From Reticulitermes speratus (taxonomy: Eukaryota > Arthropoda > Insecta > Blattodea > Rhinotermitidae): DNA of 64,000 nt. The translations under genes and the position numbers were made by a program. The stretch covers positions 31,536,001 to 31,600,000 of the forward strand of contig JAJKFL010000002.1 of assembly GCA_021186555.1 (NCBI GenBank), in the 5' to 3' direction. This document shows, piece by piece, positions 34,515-49,100 of this stretch. Numbering within the stretch: position 1 is the stretch's first letter; the number at the start of each line of letters is the position of its first letter. The notes under the pieces were generated by a model. It made no database searches. It saw only the letters and a list, made by a program, of their open reading frames with translations, and was not told the origin of the DNA.

Positions 34515-37045
34515 CCTCATAATATTATTTAAACTAAGTATGATGGACCAACATAAGCACAGTGTGGTTTTAATAATTTATTCACTATTTTCATTGTTAC
34601 AAATGGACAGAAAGCTGGAAGCCTCAATTAATGACATCAGCCCATCTGCTTACCTTTTCAGCCTTTCAAAGTTTTCTGGAAATGTACATTTTTCCAGTTT
34701 TTTAAAATGTAAATTCAATTTCTGTGGAAGTTGTTGAGCTTCTCTCAAGATGCTTTGTGTTGTAGCTCATATGAGGACTAAAGATTGTGTTCCAGCCTAT
34801 CTCCTGGTGATCAGTGAATAGTTACAGCTTATAAATCACACTGCAGTTCCATCTCAGAGATGGCTGTGTAAATTCAGTGCATGGTTCACAACTGTGTCTG
34901 TCACGGAAGGGTAAATCAATGGATTAATGCTGTAGATGACATTATTAGTGGCATGCATGTGTATGAACAGAATAATTTTCACTGATGCCATGTAACGTCA
35001 TATGTCGAGATTAAGAACCTATATTTATCAAATACAGGTTTAAGAGTGAATTCACAATGCTTCTGTTCACAATAAATTTATCATCATATGAAACATATAT
35101 TCTATATGCAAGACCAATGGACTTCAACCAGAAATTCCTGTTGCCTAGAAACTAATTAAAACATTAATGAACTCAATTTAATTCTTTTATAATCAACATA
35201 TGGCAATACATAACAAACAATTTCAACATTACATGCATTTATAAATACTACAATAACTTCCAGAGCTTTCAAGAAAAATTAAATAATTTCAAGCAAGGTG
35301 GCATTCTACAGTTTGTCATTACAGTACAGAAAAGGACTTGCTGTGTACCAACATATAAAGCATATGCAATAAATTAATCTATTTCCAAACCAACACATTC
35401 CAAGTATCATCTACTTCTTTTTTGAACACAAACAAGCAAAAAAATCTACACAATTAAATGATTTACAATTACATCAGGCCCTTGCTGTATGCCCTCAGCT
35501 GTGTTCCTGAAGAAGTGGGGATAAATACAAAATGATGTTCCCATAAGAAAAAAAGATTTAAGTGGAAATAAACCAGTCAACAAGCATAAAACGGAAAGTG
35601 AGAGGTTGTAAATTAAGATGTGGTGTAAATTGGTTAGGGGTATTATACCAAAAAGGCACAAAAAACAGGAATAAAACAAGGCCCTGGTGTACACCTGTAC
35701 TTAATCTACCTGAATAAATAAGATTCATACTCAATGTGACTTAATGCTATTTAACACTAATTCTCTCTCTGTATGCAATGTGGTGTGTTCACTGGTTCTT
35801 CCCCATTCATTTCATGCAGTATATAATTACTGTATTTACCTGAATATAAGATGAGAATTTTTTAGTTTAGGAGGTCACCTTATAATTGTGCAAAAAGTTA
35901 AACACATTCTGTATACATTATTTCCTGAGAAATGGGTTCAGTGAGACATGGTATAATATAATAGTATAGTTTCTAAGTTCACATTTCTGATAAATGCATT
36001 ACTATCATGTAAACTGAAACAAAAGTAATGCCACTGTAAGTTCAAAGTCAGACCATCTTCCCTCTTGTTCAATAAGAAACAGAATTACAGAAGAACTTTG
36101 TTAAATAAGAAATTTTTGTTCCTTCTCAAGACAGCAGAAATGAGGATATAATGAGGGTGTGCTGTCATATTTAATCTCCCTCCCTATCCTCCATACACAT
36201 GCCCTTTAAGTATTTCCACCTCATTCATGTAAACAGTGTTTGAAAGAGATTCCTTTTCTTCAGTTGCTTTCTTTAGAAACAACCACATCTGTATGACAAT
36301 TCAGCAACATAATGTATACAATTTCAAACAGCAATCTAACTAATGTTTAGCCAATACTCATTAGACAAATGGAATCAAATAACTTGGAATTGGTACCTTT
36401 TAATCTCCAGAATAACTCCAAAAGATCTGAACACAGATGGCTTGAAGCACACAACATGTGACTGAAGTGAGATATACCCCTGTGTTTAAAAAACTGCACA
36501 TACTGTCTGCTAATACCATAACATTGCAACAGTTCTACATTACCCTCTTACAAAGATTAACATCATAATCCTATTGTGTGTAAGCTGGAGACTCACAGCT
36601 ATGTATGCATTATTCATCCCCTACTTAACATGCATTACAATGTTAAGAATCAAATTTAACAAATTACACATACAAATCTAAATTTACACTGTAATTTTAA
36701 ACACCTCTCTTCCTTACCAAACTCACTTGCATATTAATAAAACAACAAAAGAAAACTATGATCATTTATATTTACAATAGGAAAATACAGTACATGACAC
36801 GAATATATTAAAATATTCGAGCATACTTCAAATATCTGTATGTCATGAATTATGATATGGAGAGTACAATTTTTATCAGAAAGACAAATTTTTGCATACT
36901 AATCACCTGAATAAATATGTCTGAGGAGGAAGACCATTTTACCATTAATCCCAGTACACACATTGGATTTGAGATGAATGATCCATATGACAAGCCTTAA
37001 AATTGTCCGGCAAGATCATTTCAATATGATGTCACCAGCATTGCA
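34515..37045. other. Region downstream of Lunapark
   Basis: Presumed to include the Lunapark 3' UTR next to 37045. AT-rich with several possible minus-strand AATAAA sites, none distinctive. No other gene recognised. Confidence 0.45.
35848..35925. mobile_element. Possible DNA-transposon end
   Basis: TACTGTATTTACCTGAATAT then AAGATGAGAATTTTTTAG resembles the CCGTATWTWCTCGAAT type of terminus seen at 16955. No partner end. Confidence 0.3.
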
Positions 37046-37158
37046 TTATGAATCCGATATTTCGGTTGTTTCTGTATCTGCTGTATCTGAATTAAATGGC
37101 TTATCATCAGTGCTTTGTGAAACATCAGGTTCTAACTGCACCTGACCTTCTGCAGCAG
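37046..37158 (-). CDS. Lnpk: Lunapark exon 10 (C-terminus and stop)
   Basis: Encodes the last 36 residues, acidic and Ser/Thr-rich, ending TETTEISDS before a TAA stop at 37048-37046. TTTTGCAG acceptor. The 3' UTR continues to lower coordinates; its end is not defined. Confidence 0.85.
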
Positions 37159-40100
37159 CTGCAAAAGAACAAAACAATGTTAAGTGAAATCCATACACAG
37201 ATTGCCTCTGAGTTTTCCTATACAGTGTTTCCTACATACAAAGTTTTCCAACGGAGCTATGAAAAAGAAGTCCCTACGGGGAAAAACTTCTTATAAGAGC
37301 ATTATGGAAACGAGTTTGATTTTTTAATTCACTTTTGTATTTTGATCCCAAGCAATTATTTCATGATATTTAAATTATGAAGATCAAAAATGTATATTAT
37401 CAGAGTGCCCTGGATATGCAGTTACTTTTAATGATGGAGAAAAACTCGTAACACACAACTCACAATGGACCACCTAAAAAATACAATTCCAAAGACAACT
37501 TTTATTTTTTGGTACAAGTGCACCTTGTTCATTTCCTTCACTTTCTCATTACACAGGTCTTCAGCGCTCATTACATCTTGGAAGGACATAATATTGAAAA
37601 GGTTTGTTCTACAGAACTACAATACAATAACATAATATCTAATAATGTTGCTGAGCAATGCCGGAGCTCATCTTAGCTCCATAACGGTATGCAGATGTCA
37701 CTCTCAGTTTGGTTTTCAAGGCTTGTTGTCTTGCAGCAAAATCAAAGCTGATGCAGCAATGAGGAGATAATTTTTGGCATGGGCTCACAAATATAAATCA
37801 TGGAGTAAAGATGACTGAGCAAGTGTAATGCAAAATTACAGTTGTGAGTATCTTAATATTTCACAGAGACAAAATATGAATCAATATTTCTGCATAGATG
37901 TTCTGTGGTGGAAAGTCACTACTTTAATCATCTGTGGAAGTCCTACACCATACAAGTAGACTGCAATGTTTCCTCAGGACGATGTCGCATTAAAATGCAG
38001 TTCTAAGTAGGAAGTCTCAAAATATGCTTACACTTACCAGCTTCTGACATTTTCATCCCATCTTCCTCTGCTGTTGACTCTGCCACAAATGACTGATCAC
38101 TAACAGATTCTGGAACAAAGCATTAATATAAATGGTCAAAAGTACACTTAACACTTAGAAAATCAGAATATATACATTTAAGTTTGGAAAACACAGTGGG
38201 ACAGAATATGCATAAATCATTAGTTACAGCACTAGCAGCTGCTGAAAAATGTTTACCATTAATCCCCAAAACAAAGGTATGTAACACTGGGAAATGTTTA
38301 TGAAATCTAAGATCATGGCTGGATTTTTTTTTAATTTTATGTTATTCATACCATACATAAACCAAAATAATCATGTCTGGAGTTGAAGTATGGGAATTGA
38401 ATAAAACATGGAAACTGACAGGGTACATGATCGATTTGTAAAAAATTACTATGGTTGCCAACACTTACAGCCAGTGATATGGCATAAAAAGGAAACATTA
38501 TGAAAATGATAGTTAAACAACAGCACAGATTATGACTATGGATGCTGAAGAGCTGATAAGATAATGTTATGAATGGTGCAAAGGTAATATTAGTACGAAT
38601 CCATGTGTAGATGAAAGAGGAGCTAGACAGTATAGGCCTTATACATATGGCTGAATCAGCAGAAGTATACTTTCAGAGAAAAGAGTAGAATGAATTGATA
38701 CAGAGTTGTCCTTTAAGTTTAAATACTGCAAATGTCCAACATACACTGTTGAACTGTCTGGAAATAAAAAGAGTGGAGATTGCAATTTTGTATAGAAAAT
38801 GGTTGGATATTAATGACAAGGTAGCATATAGGAAAATAATGAACTGTACAAATAAACCACAAGCTAGATGAATTTCACATTATAACCACCGTGCATTTTG
38901 ATAATAATTCACAATTTAAATATTCAGCAAGGTACTTAGGAAAATGTATAAATGGTTAAATAAATCAAGGAAATGTAACATACTTCAAATACACACCCGG
39001 TACAGTAGAACGGTTTACCGCGGCCCGAAAATATTAAATGGAAAATTCCAGAAATAAACGATTCATAAGTTTCAAATTGCGCTCCATTCTGAGTAACATG
39101 GTAAAACCTTCCCGCCCCGTCACGCTCAGTGCATGACTCATCTCTCTTTGTCCTCTGTACCCATGCTGGCCCGCTTTACTCGCATCCAGTTAGCCTCTAG
39201 CATTCTCGCTGTCCGCATTCATGGCGCCAGGATCACTAGCCTAATGGTGGTAATGTCTTATTGTGCGTAATTTATCAATTAAACTTTATCATAGGTATGT
39301 ATGTAAACGAAAAACAACTTATATATAGGGTTCACTACTATCCGCAATTTCGGGCATCTGCGGTAGGTCTTGGAACGTATCACCCGCAGATAAGGGGGGA
39401 CTACTGTACTTGTTTTACACCTTTTTGTTTTAACACCCCATGCCAATTTACACCACTTCTTAATTTGTGCTCTAACACTCTTTGGCTGGTTGTGTTCTAT
39501 TATGCTAACCCCTTATTTGTGAGGGGAATACCATTTTTAATTTAGGCCTATGCCCACATTTTCAGGAATGCAACCAGTGCGTAAAAAAAGGGCTGGGTGT
39601 ATATTATTATAAAGGAGACTGCCACCATGACAACCCAATGTTAATCAGCAAGCACTTCAATGAAGTGTTCTATATTTGGACTGAAAAAAACACTTGGTGT
39701 TATCATCATAATCACAATCACTGGGTGTTAACTGCATACAAAAAGCCTCGAAATGTGCTTGCACTCACCAACTTCTGAGATTTTTATTCCACCTTCCTTT
39801 GTTGTTGACTCTGAGACATGTGATTGATCACTACCAGATTCTGAAACAAAGCATTAATAAGAATTCTGGTCTGCTGGCATTAGTATACATCTGCTCCAAA
39901 TACACTTAAAAACTTTATAATTTTTTTTATGTAGAATCTTCCATTAAAACCACAACCCCAAAACAATCGCATACTAAAACATACATGCTGCATTAATAAC
40001 TGCATCACTTCTTAAAGTTTGTGATCCCTGAAAAAGGTGTATTGTCTTTCATATGCACTGAGTGTTTAGAATCAGACTAAATGCACAGAGGAAAGCTTAG

Positions 40101-43100
40101 AATATGGTGTGTTAAACTGTAAATCAAATACACACTCCTTTTATTCTACTGAGAAATTTCTAATCTTCAAATATGACTCATAATCAAGTTATCAACTGTG
40201 TATAAAGAAATTCTGTGTAACATCTGAATAGAGTTTGCAAAATACTTATAATACAGTAAAACCTCTATCCACCATCTCTGAATGTGTAATTTTCCCATTA
40301 TTATTAATTTTTGTTTGGTCCCAAAAATCACCATATTAAGTGTGTAATTATATTACATGCATAATTTTCTCAAAGTGTCATTGTACGATGTCAATCATAC
40401 AGAATTCTTGGTCCTGGATCCACAACATTCTTGAAATGGTAGTTTCTGGGGGGGGGGGATAGTGAAAGTAATAGGATATTTTTGGAACGTAGAGTAGCAG
40501 TAACCTGCCCATAGTGGCACGTACATACATAGGTACACGCCACTATGGGCATGTTACTGCTCCTATACATTCCAAAAAAAACATCCTATTACTTCCACTA
40601 TTCCCCCCACCACAGAAACTATTATTTCAAGAATGTTGTGGATCAGGACCAAGATAGCTAATTAGATAAACACATAGATAGATGGATAGACAGACAGATA
40701 GATAGATACACAGACAGACAGATAGAAAGACAGATGGATGGATGGACAGACGGAGGGATGGATGGAAGGAAGGACGGATGGATGTATGTATGTATGTACA
40801 TTAAAACCCCTATTTAGTGAATTGCTGGGGGATTAGAATATATTTCACTAAATAGAGGTTTTCAATAAAAATTAGTTAAATTTATCTTTTTGCTTGTTTA
40901 TTAGTTCCATTATGGTCTCTATAATAAAAATCCATTTTTCAACTTGTATGCACAATACTTATATTAATGTTTTTAAAATAAACATTTAGAAACAAATTCC
41001 AGTGACAAGCAAGCCTTATTGCTATTGAAAATGAAATTTTCTGTACAGAATCATGATTACAAAAAATAATTTCAAAACTTAAAAGTATTTTCAAAATTGT
41101 CATAAACCTTTAAACAATTTTTCATCCCTCCTTTAAAGAGCTTCATCATACAACTTTAAATAGAAAATATTAAAATATGTTTGGAATTTTCACATCAAAA
41201 AATATCAAAATTATTCAAAAACCAAGCATACATAGCTATAAGAAAATTATTTATTAAAATAGTCCAGCAAACTTGCTTGCTTCTTCTGGCGGGTGCTCTG
41301 AACATTCAGAACTTCTTGCTCCAAAGAATTTAATTTTAATATAGTAGTGCTGTCAACATCAAAAGAAGTTAAATATCTTCGTACCACTTCAAGTGCCTGA
41401 ACCGCTTAACCAAGTGTGGGAACTGATTCTTCTTCTTGTACTGCCTCTTCTTCTTCTTCTCTCTTCTTCTTCTTCTTCTTCTTCCTCTATCTCTTTGGCA
41501 TCACAGATTTCTTCCACATCATCTTGAATTATTTTCACTTTCTCTGCAATTGTCAGCTTCTTCCTTTTACTAGTAGCCATTATTAAGGAATAAAAAAATA
41601 TACTAAAAATAGTAGAAAGAATTTTTCACAAATGCTCCAGGTTTACGCAGTGATTGCAAAACAGGCATGCAGCAGCAGAGTAACTTCTAAATAAGGTAGA
41701 CGGAGAGGGGACAGGCATTACGTCATCAGAAACAGAGTAATGGACTGGCTAAGTGATTACGTCACAGTTTCCCCTACCATTGCGCTTCCGCATATTTCAC
41801 ACTACTTTGTCTCAGACATAGGCAACAGTACCAGGCACTCCTGGACAATCACCCATCCAGGCGCTATCCCGGCTCATGAAAATATTTACTAAATGTGGAA
41901 AACGTCAAATACCAATTGAAGTATGAGTACGTAATATTTTTCCACTAAATGCGGGTTTTTCTCTAAATTGGGATTCAATAAATGCGGGAAAATAATACAT
42001 TGTTTATATGGAGCTATTGTTGGGACATGAAAAAATCATCACTAAATCCAGGATTTCACTAAATGCAGGAACATTAAATCGGAGTTTTACAGTATGTATG
42101 TACGTATGTATGCATCTAAGCATGCATTCATGCATGTATGCACATGTGTATGTACAAAGGAAGTTGTGATTTCCTAAGAACTTCTATTCTGGTATCATTA
42201 AAGTTATCCCTGTTATCTGCATTAAGTTGCAAAAACCAATTTTGCAACGTAACATACTAAAACTATATAATCACATTTAACCTTATCCTACCGGGTTGGG
42301 TATTTAGATTTTAAAATGAATTTCTAGGGGTGTTTCCCAATGTGTGTACACACTGCGAACGCAGGTCTTTAAAATGTTAAATATCTGTCACAAATACTAC
42401 TGCCCATAAATGCACAAATACAGTTCATTTATCTTAGAGCTCATTATAAACTGCTGAGCTGCTCAAGCAGATGTGGTAGACACTCCTCCCATCTTGTCAT
42501 GCTGCTAGTGTTAACTAACATACGCACTGCACAATGCATTAATAAAACTTGCCCAGATTACAGCAAATTCTGACAGAAAAGTCAAGATGATTAACACCTG
42601 TGAACAGACTACAGATTCACTTACCTTCTTCAGTGTCTGAAGCACTCTCCACTTCAGAGGAAGACGTATGTCCAGAAAACTCAGACACTACAGTACCTGC
42701 AGGAAGCCTTGGCGCTTGTGGTCGCTGCTTTCGTGCTGGATTCCAATAAAAGCAGTAGCAACAACGGAACGCTGAAAAATGGATATATAATTATAATTTA
42801 TTATACAGTCAATATAAGCCCATTATCATAAGTAAATATCTAAGAAATATCTAACAAATCTGAAAGTATGAATCTGTTCTTGTTATGCACTGTCCAATCT
42901 GACTACACCTTCAGTACAGAAAATTCCTAAATGGGTGTTGCATCAAAATCAGACACAAAATTCGTACTGTCTTAACAAAAACATCATATTCTCACTAAAT
43001 CTAAACCTAATGACATTTTTCTTCAATCCATTTTATATTTGTATTTTTACATTATTTTATGGGACACAAAAAAATTAAAAAAAAAAAAAAAAACTAAAAT

Positions 43101-46100
43101 TAGGGTTTCACTAAACAAGACATTCTCGGAGCTAGTTCTTGTGTCAGCACGGTGTATGAAGACCAATCACATGTGCACAATTCACCATTAACCACCAAGA
43201 GTGTTGAGTTAGAAACATGCTTATATGTAAATGGCCCCTACCATGGGTTTTTTGACCAATCACATGCATGCATGCGCAAACTCTTCAGAACCCTTAGTCC
43301 ACTGCTGCAACACTTCACAATTTATTCACTTCCACTGTGTATAACAATTGCATTACTTTGCAACCCAAACTCCAAAGTTGTACACATGAACCCTACATTA
43401 AGGTTCCAAATGTTGTAGGGACCAAATTTTTGTTTCTTAAATGTAGGAAAACCTAAAATTGAGAAACCTTAAATTGAGAAAAATTACACATTATTTACAT
43501 GGATGGGGCTTTGGCTACGACCACAACAAATGAACCTAAAAAGCAAGAAAATCTTAATCAGGAAACCTTCAATCAGAATTCTACTGCACAAGCATTCTGA
43601 CTGCATTTATTAATGTGCACATAGTGAAAATATTAAAGGAAAGTGATAAACAGTTTTGTTTGTAAAAAATCACTGAAGATGGCAGAATTTAAAATGTGGA
43701 ATGACAGTGACAATTAGCAATTTAAAGTACATTTCATATGAAATAATACTCTAGTGAATTAACATAAATTTCACCACAGACCTACCAAATAATAATGCCA
43801 ACACTTTTAAGATATTTTCCAACTTAATAAGCCTAATTTCATACCTAAATATTCAAATTCCTCTTTAAGGGCCATCCCATTATGAGACCTACATTGTTTG
43901 CAGATTAATGCATATCGATTACTTGGTCCATCACCAACCAAGTACTCCACCAGCTTATCGAGGTAGCTACGATCTCTTGGCAGAATGGGTCGTGGCATAG
44001 GAGGACCAGTAGGACCTGTTAACAAACCCCATGTTACCTCAAAATAAGGTGTTACATCACTATTAATTTAACAATATGTTTATGTTATAAATATCTTATT
44101 AGATGCAGCAAATGCAGTAGAACTCCTTTAATCCGGCACCCACTGACAGGTGCCAGATTATAAACTATTTCGGATTATTAAGACTACCTATTCTGACCTA
44201 AGCTGTTACAGGTAACTTTTTGTTACTGCTCTCAAAAGAATGCACACTTGTCATTTCCATTTCATTATAAAAAGACTTAGCTTTTTCAATTATCATAGGC
44301 CCAGTCACAGGGTTCCCTTCAGAATGCATTGCTGTAAACCACTTATACAACACCTCATCCAATTGCACTAATTTAGACTCTTTCAATGTGTGTCATTTCA
44401 AACTGATGCCAAATTGATCAAAACTGTCCTTCTGTTTCTTTAAAGCATAGACGGTTGATAATCCAATATTGTACAAAGCCATAACTTCTCCTCGGCTTTT
44501 GCCACTTTCAAGCCACCTAACTGTTTCAAGTTCCTGACGAATTGTTAAAGTTACATGTTTCCTCTTGCCAGCAGTACCTTGTTTACTCATGTGATGAAAT
44601 ACTGGCAACTATTCACCAGTCAATATGGTGTAACATCTCACAAGACTTGAATCCTTGGTCCTCACACACACAACAAGTTATGAGCAGAATTCATAAAGCC
44701 CATGTTTTTATTGCACAAACTTCCAGTTCTGCATATCAATTTGTATTATTACTGCTGCTTTACATTACTCTTGTAATGAATTTATTACTTAAGTACAGAC
44801 TCCACATAAACTACGTTGGTCAGATATAAGCTTAGATTTGTAATGTAATCACATTTGTTGAATGTTGACTATGTAAATGATATTCCATACATACTGTCTA
44901 AGTTGATCTAGTTTGGTACCAATTATCACATTCCTAGCTCCAATAGTGCATTCATTAACAACATCAAAGTGAAACCCAATGAAAGTTTGCGTGGCTGACA
45001 TTTTGCATCCTACAAAAGTATTACCTTAATAATAGTTGCATAGTTTATCAAGCTCTACTATCACAAATTACTTGAAGGCCCTAAAGTGACACTTTATTGT
45101 CACTGCTGCCTCACATATTTGTGCATCCACTATATTGTCATTATACACTGTAGGAAATTAGGAAGTATGGATTTGAGGTGTCCACCAATGACATATTCAT
45201 ACCAGTTTTCACAAAGTGGTCAATTGTTCAAAAACTGAAATGGGTGTCCCTGTGATTTAAAATGCTGAACTGCAACTGTTGCAACTTACATAAGAGTTTC
45301 TCCAGTTGTATCTCTCTCTCTCTCACACACATACACAAATGCATGTATGCAAGTGCACATATCACTGTGGTGTTCTAAGCCCAAACTTCTTCCCTTTTTA
45401 CGAAAAAAAAGCAGATAAAAATTAGACATTTTAACACTACTCTCTGTTAGTTTCCCACCTGGTTACGTATGCTGAATATGAGTCGAACCACAAGTGGCCA
45501 ACAAAGGTTTCAGTGTTATATTTATTCTGAAAGTATGGACTCTTACGTGACATGAAGCCTTGACCATTTGTTTGGCCAGAATTTGTGTAATGCCCTGCTG
45601 GATCCCATGATACTGGTGGCCGCACAAGGCCTGGAGGCTGTTGCTGTAATCGTCTTCTAACATCAGCACCAGGCTTAAGACTGGCGAAAGAACTAGCAGT
45701 AGCGACAAGTGTGGGTGGTGATGATGATGTACTTGTATTATGTGCAGCTAAGGCAACTTGTTGATTGACTGACAGGTCTCGTGATCCACTAAATTTTGTT
45801 GGCATGACTACACTCTGTGAATGATAACAGTCATGAAATTCAGACCATGTCCCTGTATGAAATACTAGTGTAATGCCCATTGATAATTCAATGGTCAGTC
45901 TATTTATTTGTTATATAAACTACACTGTTATTATTTACAGACTGAGTATAGTTTAATTATAAAATCAAGTTTTAAACACCAGTGCTAAGGTGAAGTTGCA
46001 ATAATACATTCTTGAAATTGGTAACCTTTTACACTTGCTCAGATAAATATCACAGGTAACCCTCTGGCTTTTATACACATAAAAACATAGTTTTTATGTG

Positions 46101-49100
46101 CCCTGCATCAGCTATAAACATAATTTAGTATCAAATAGTAAACAGTACTATAATTATGGTAATTTTGGAGGAATGTGGAATAAAGCGGACATGACACATT
46201 CCATTGTACAATCTACATGCCTCCATTCTATATTGATTTAATTTAGGATTACTTGGTTCCTGGATCTTGTCCATCATCTGGTATTCCAAAATAAACACAA
46301 TGTTTCAGAAACTTATGTTCCATCCTTACATGACAGGTGGGGAGGCACCTAGGCACCTACTCAGTTGGGTCTGAAGTAGGAGCTATTTTCAATCACTGGA
46401 CAACCTATATCAGTTAATTACCTCTACATATGCACCTAGCAACAGCTTCCGTCAGAGGGAGAGAACAGAAATACACAATAACTGCTGAAATAAGCATAAT
46501 GATGTAAAACTGAGACAAAAAAGTTGAAAATAATGCCAAAAAACAAACCATGGACCCAACCCAGAAACAAGGATTTGTAAGAAACTATAAATAAATACAT
46601 ACATATAATATACAATCCACAGATCCAAAACTTAGTCAAAATGACAACAGAGTGGGGTAAAGAACAGGCCACTTCACTAAACGCAGAATTACAGTCATGG
46701 TACAGAATTGTTTGCATGTACCCGTCCCTGCCAACTACAGTACTCGTATTTGAAGACTTAGTCTACTGACCATGAGATTTCAGCTTCTCATGCTGGTGAC
46801 CATGAATGACTTGGATGTGATGCCATGTAGTCTGATACAAATTTACTTTTCCAAAGGAATCTGCTTCTTCCACCTTCAGGGTAACGTCTCCTCTACCCTG
46901 AAGATGCAGGCAGCAGGTTCTTGTAAAATACTGGCATGGTGTCACAACCCAGAAGACATTTTCTTAGTGTACTGATCATTTACACTGTCAAAGGAAAATC
47001 GTACCTGTTTCATAAATTGTTATTATTTACTACAAATCAAATACCCCACAGTTCAACTGTAACCACTATTAATAAAATATATATTACAGAAATCAGATGT
47101 GAATCAGGGTGCATTATTTTAATGACAGGCAAATGACAGCAATAAAAACAACACAACAATGTGCTAGAATATGGTACAGAAAATTTGTGCCAGCAGAATG
47201 AAAAAATAGTAACTAAAATCCTCTCGCATGGACGACCCCGTCATACCAGAAATTTGTCTAAACCAATGACTTTAGGAACATTCCTTTCTTTAAGAGGATT
47301 AGTACTAAACCAAAGAATGATTGGACTCCCAACTTACAGATGACTTCTGTAGCTGATCTGGTGCAAACTTCTCCAAGATTTCTTTGGCAACTTTGTATGT
47401 TTCATTATCCATTACATCTTCTAGGAGCTTCTTTTTCTTTTCCCTCATATCATGCAATTTCTCCTGGCTGTGTGTCAATTTGCGTCTATAATACCAAGTC
47501 ACCAGACGTTTCACTAAAATAACACTGAAACAATTACGTGTGTGATCAGTTCAGTAAAGTCTACTCCTTGTCACTGAACTATACCATGAATGAAGCAAGC
47601 TCCTCTTTGCCCTAAGAGACAGAAGTAATAGGCAGACATAAAATATGAAGGCTGTACTCGAAGTCATGAGCAAATTAATTTCACAAACAAGTAAATATAT
47701 GAATAGAAAAACACCACACATGACGCAAACCTGTACACTGTATTCACTTCTCTACAAAATCCCCATTCCAATCGATGCATTTTTGCCACCACTGTAGAAG
47801 TATGTCCATTTCAACAGTTTGTAAACAATGATGGACGGCTTCCTGGAGTCCCTTATACGTCGCACAGTGCGGCCTCACATCTGATCGTTTAGGAACCCAA
47901 ACAGCTAGTAGTCCAAGGGGGCTAGGTCCGGACTACCTCCCAGACAGAATACTGACACTGAAAGGACTGACCTACCATAGGGAGGAAAACTGCCAAAGCA
48001 AAGATAAAAGTGCTGCTGTGTGTGAATGGCAGTGGCAGCAATAAACAGATGCTGATAATGGTTGGAAAACATTAAAACCACACTGTTTTCAAAACAAAAG
48101 AAAACTTTGTGAAATACTGCACAAATAAAAAGCATAAATGACCACAACAATTTTCACAGTTGCTATGGGCACAGGATGCCTTCATGGGTGTGCAAGTTAG
48201 AAAAATTTTGTTATTTGTAGACAACTCAGCTGCTTATCCACAAGATATGTCATTTCTACGACACATAAAAGCTGCGTATTATCCATCAAAATGCACAAGC
48301 ATGTTACAACCTCTTAATTTGAACACACTGCTACATATTTCAAACAGTTGTACAGGAAGCACCTAGTAAAAAAGGCTGTGTGCTTGATGGACTCAGGAAA
48401 GAACGTAAAACTAAAAATCAAGCTTTTGCAAGCAATGCATCTCATGGCAGCAGCTTGGCAATAAGTAACATAGTCAAAGACTGTGAACTCATTTTGTCAG
48501 TGCAGCTATGGACGTGAACTCAACAAACAAGCCAACTTGGACACCTTTACTGATAAAGAGGATGATGCCTTCCATAATGACTGGATTTGGCTAGGCAATG
48601 AGAAGGAAGCTGACTTCACTTCTTATGTATCAGTAGACAATAAGCCTGCAACATATAGCATTTACAGCAGTAACGAGTTGTGTAAGGAATGTGTGGGTGG
48701 CAGAAGCACTAAAGAAGAGGAAGAGGGAGACAACCATGAGCCTGAACCACTGCCAAGCTTTACCACGGTGCACACTGCTTATGGAACCCTTAAATCATTC
48801 TTTTATGCATATGGCATTAGCGAGCACAATGAACAGAACATTTCACAGCTGGAATTGGCACTGTTTTGTTTGAAATGTAAGGTTTCAAACAGTTGTCAAT
48901 TACAGATTTCTTTGGAAAAAAGTAATTTGTATACAGGTACTAAAGTAACTCTTTATTTAGTTATTTACTTATTTATTTATACTTTTATACATCTAAGTTA
49001 AATATGCATAATTTTAATTTTTTATTTTCTCGTGTTTCTAACACGTGTAATGGTTTCCTGAAACTGCCATTTTCCCACACTAACTGCTTTCTTCTGCTCT

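Noticed and set aside
41440-41490. GAA/CTT repeat as a disease-type or regulatory microsatellite
   Set aside because: It is the acidic stretch of a dead transposase gene.
47513-47516. Nearer splice acceptor TTTTAG for Lunapark exon 4
   Set aside because: Using it would shift the frame and lose the second half of the membrane segment; the upstream TTTCAG keeps both.
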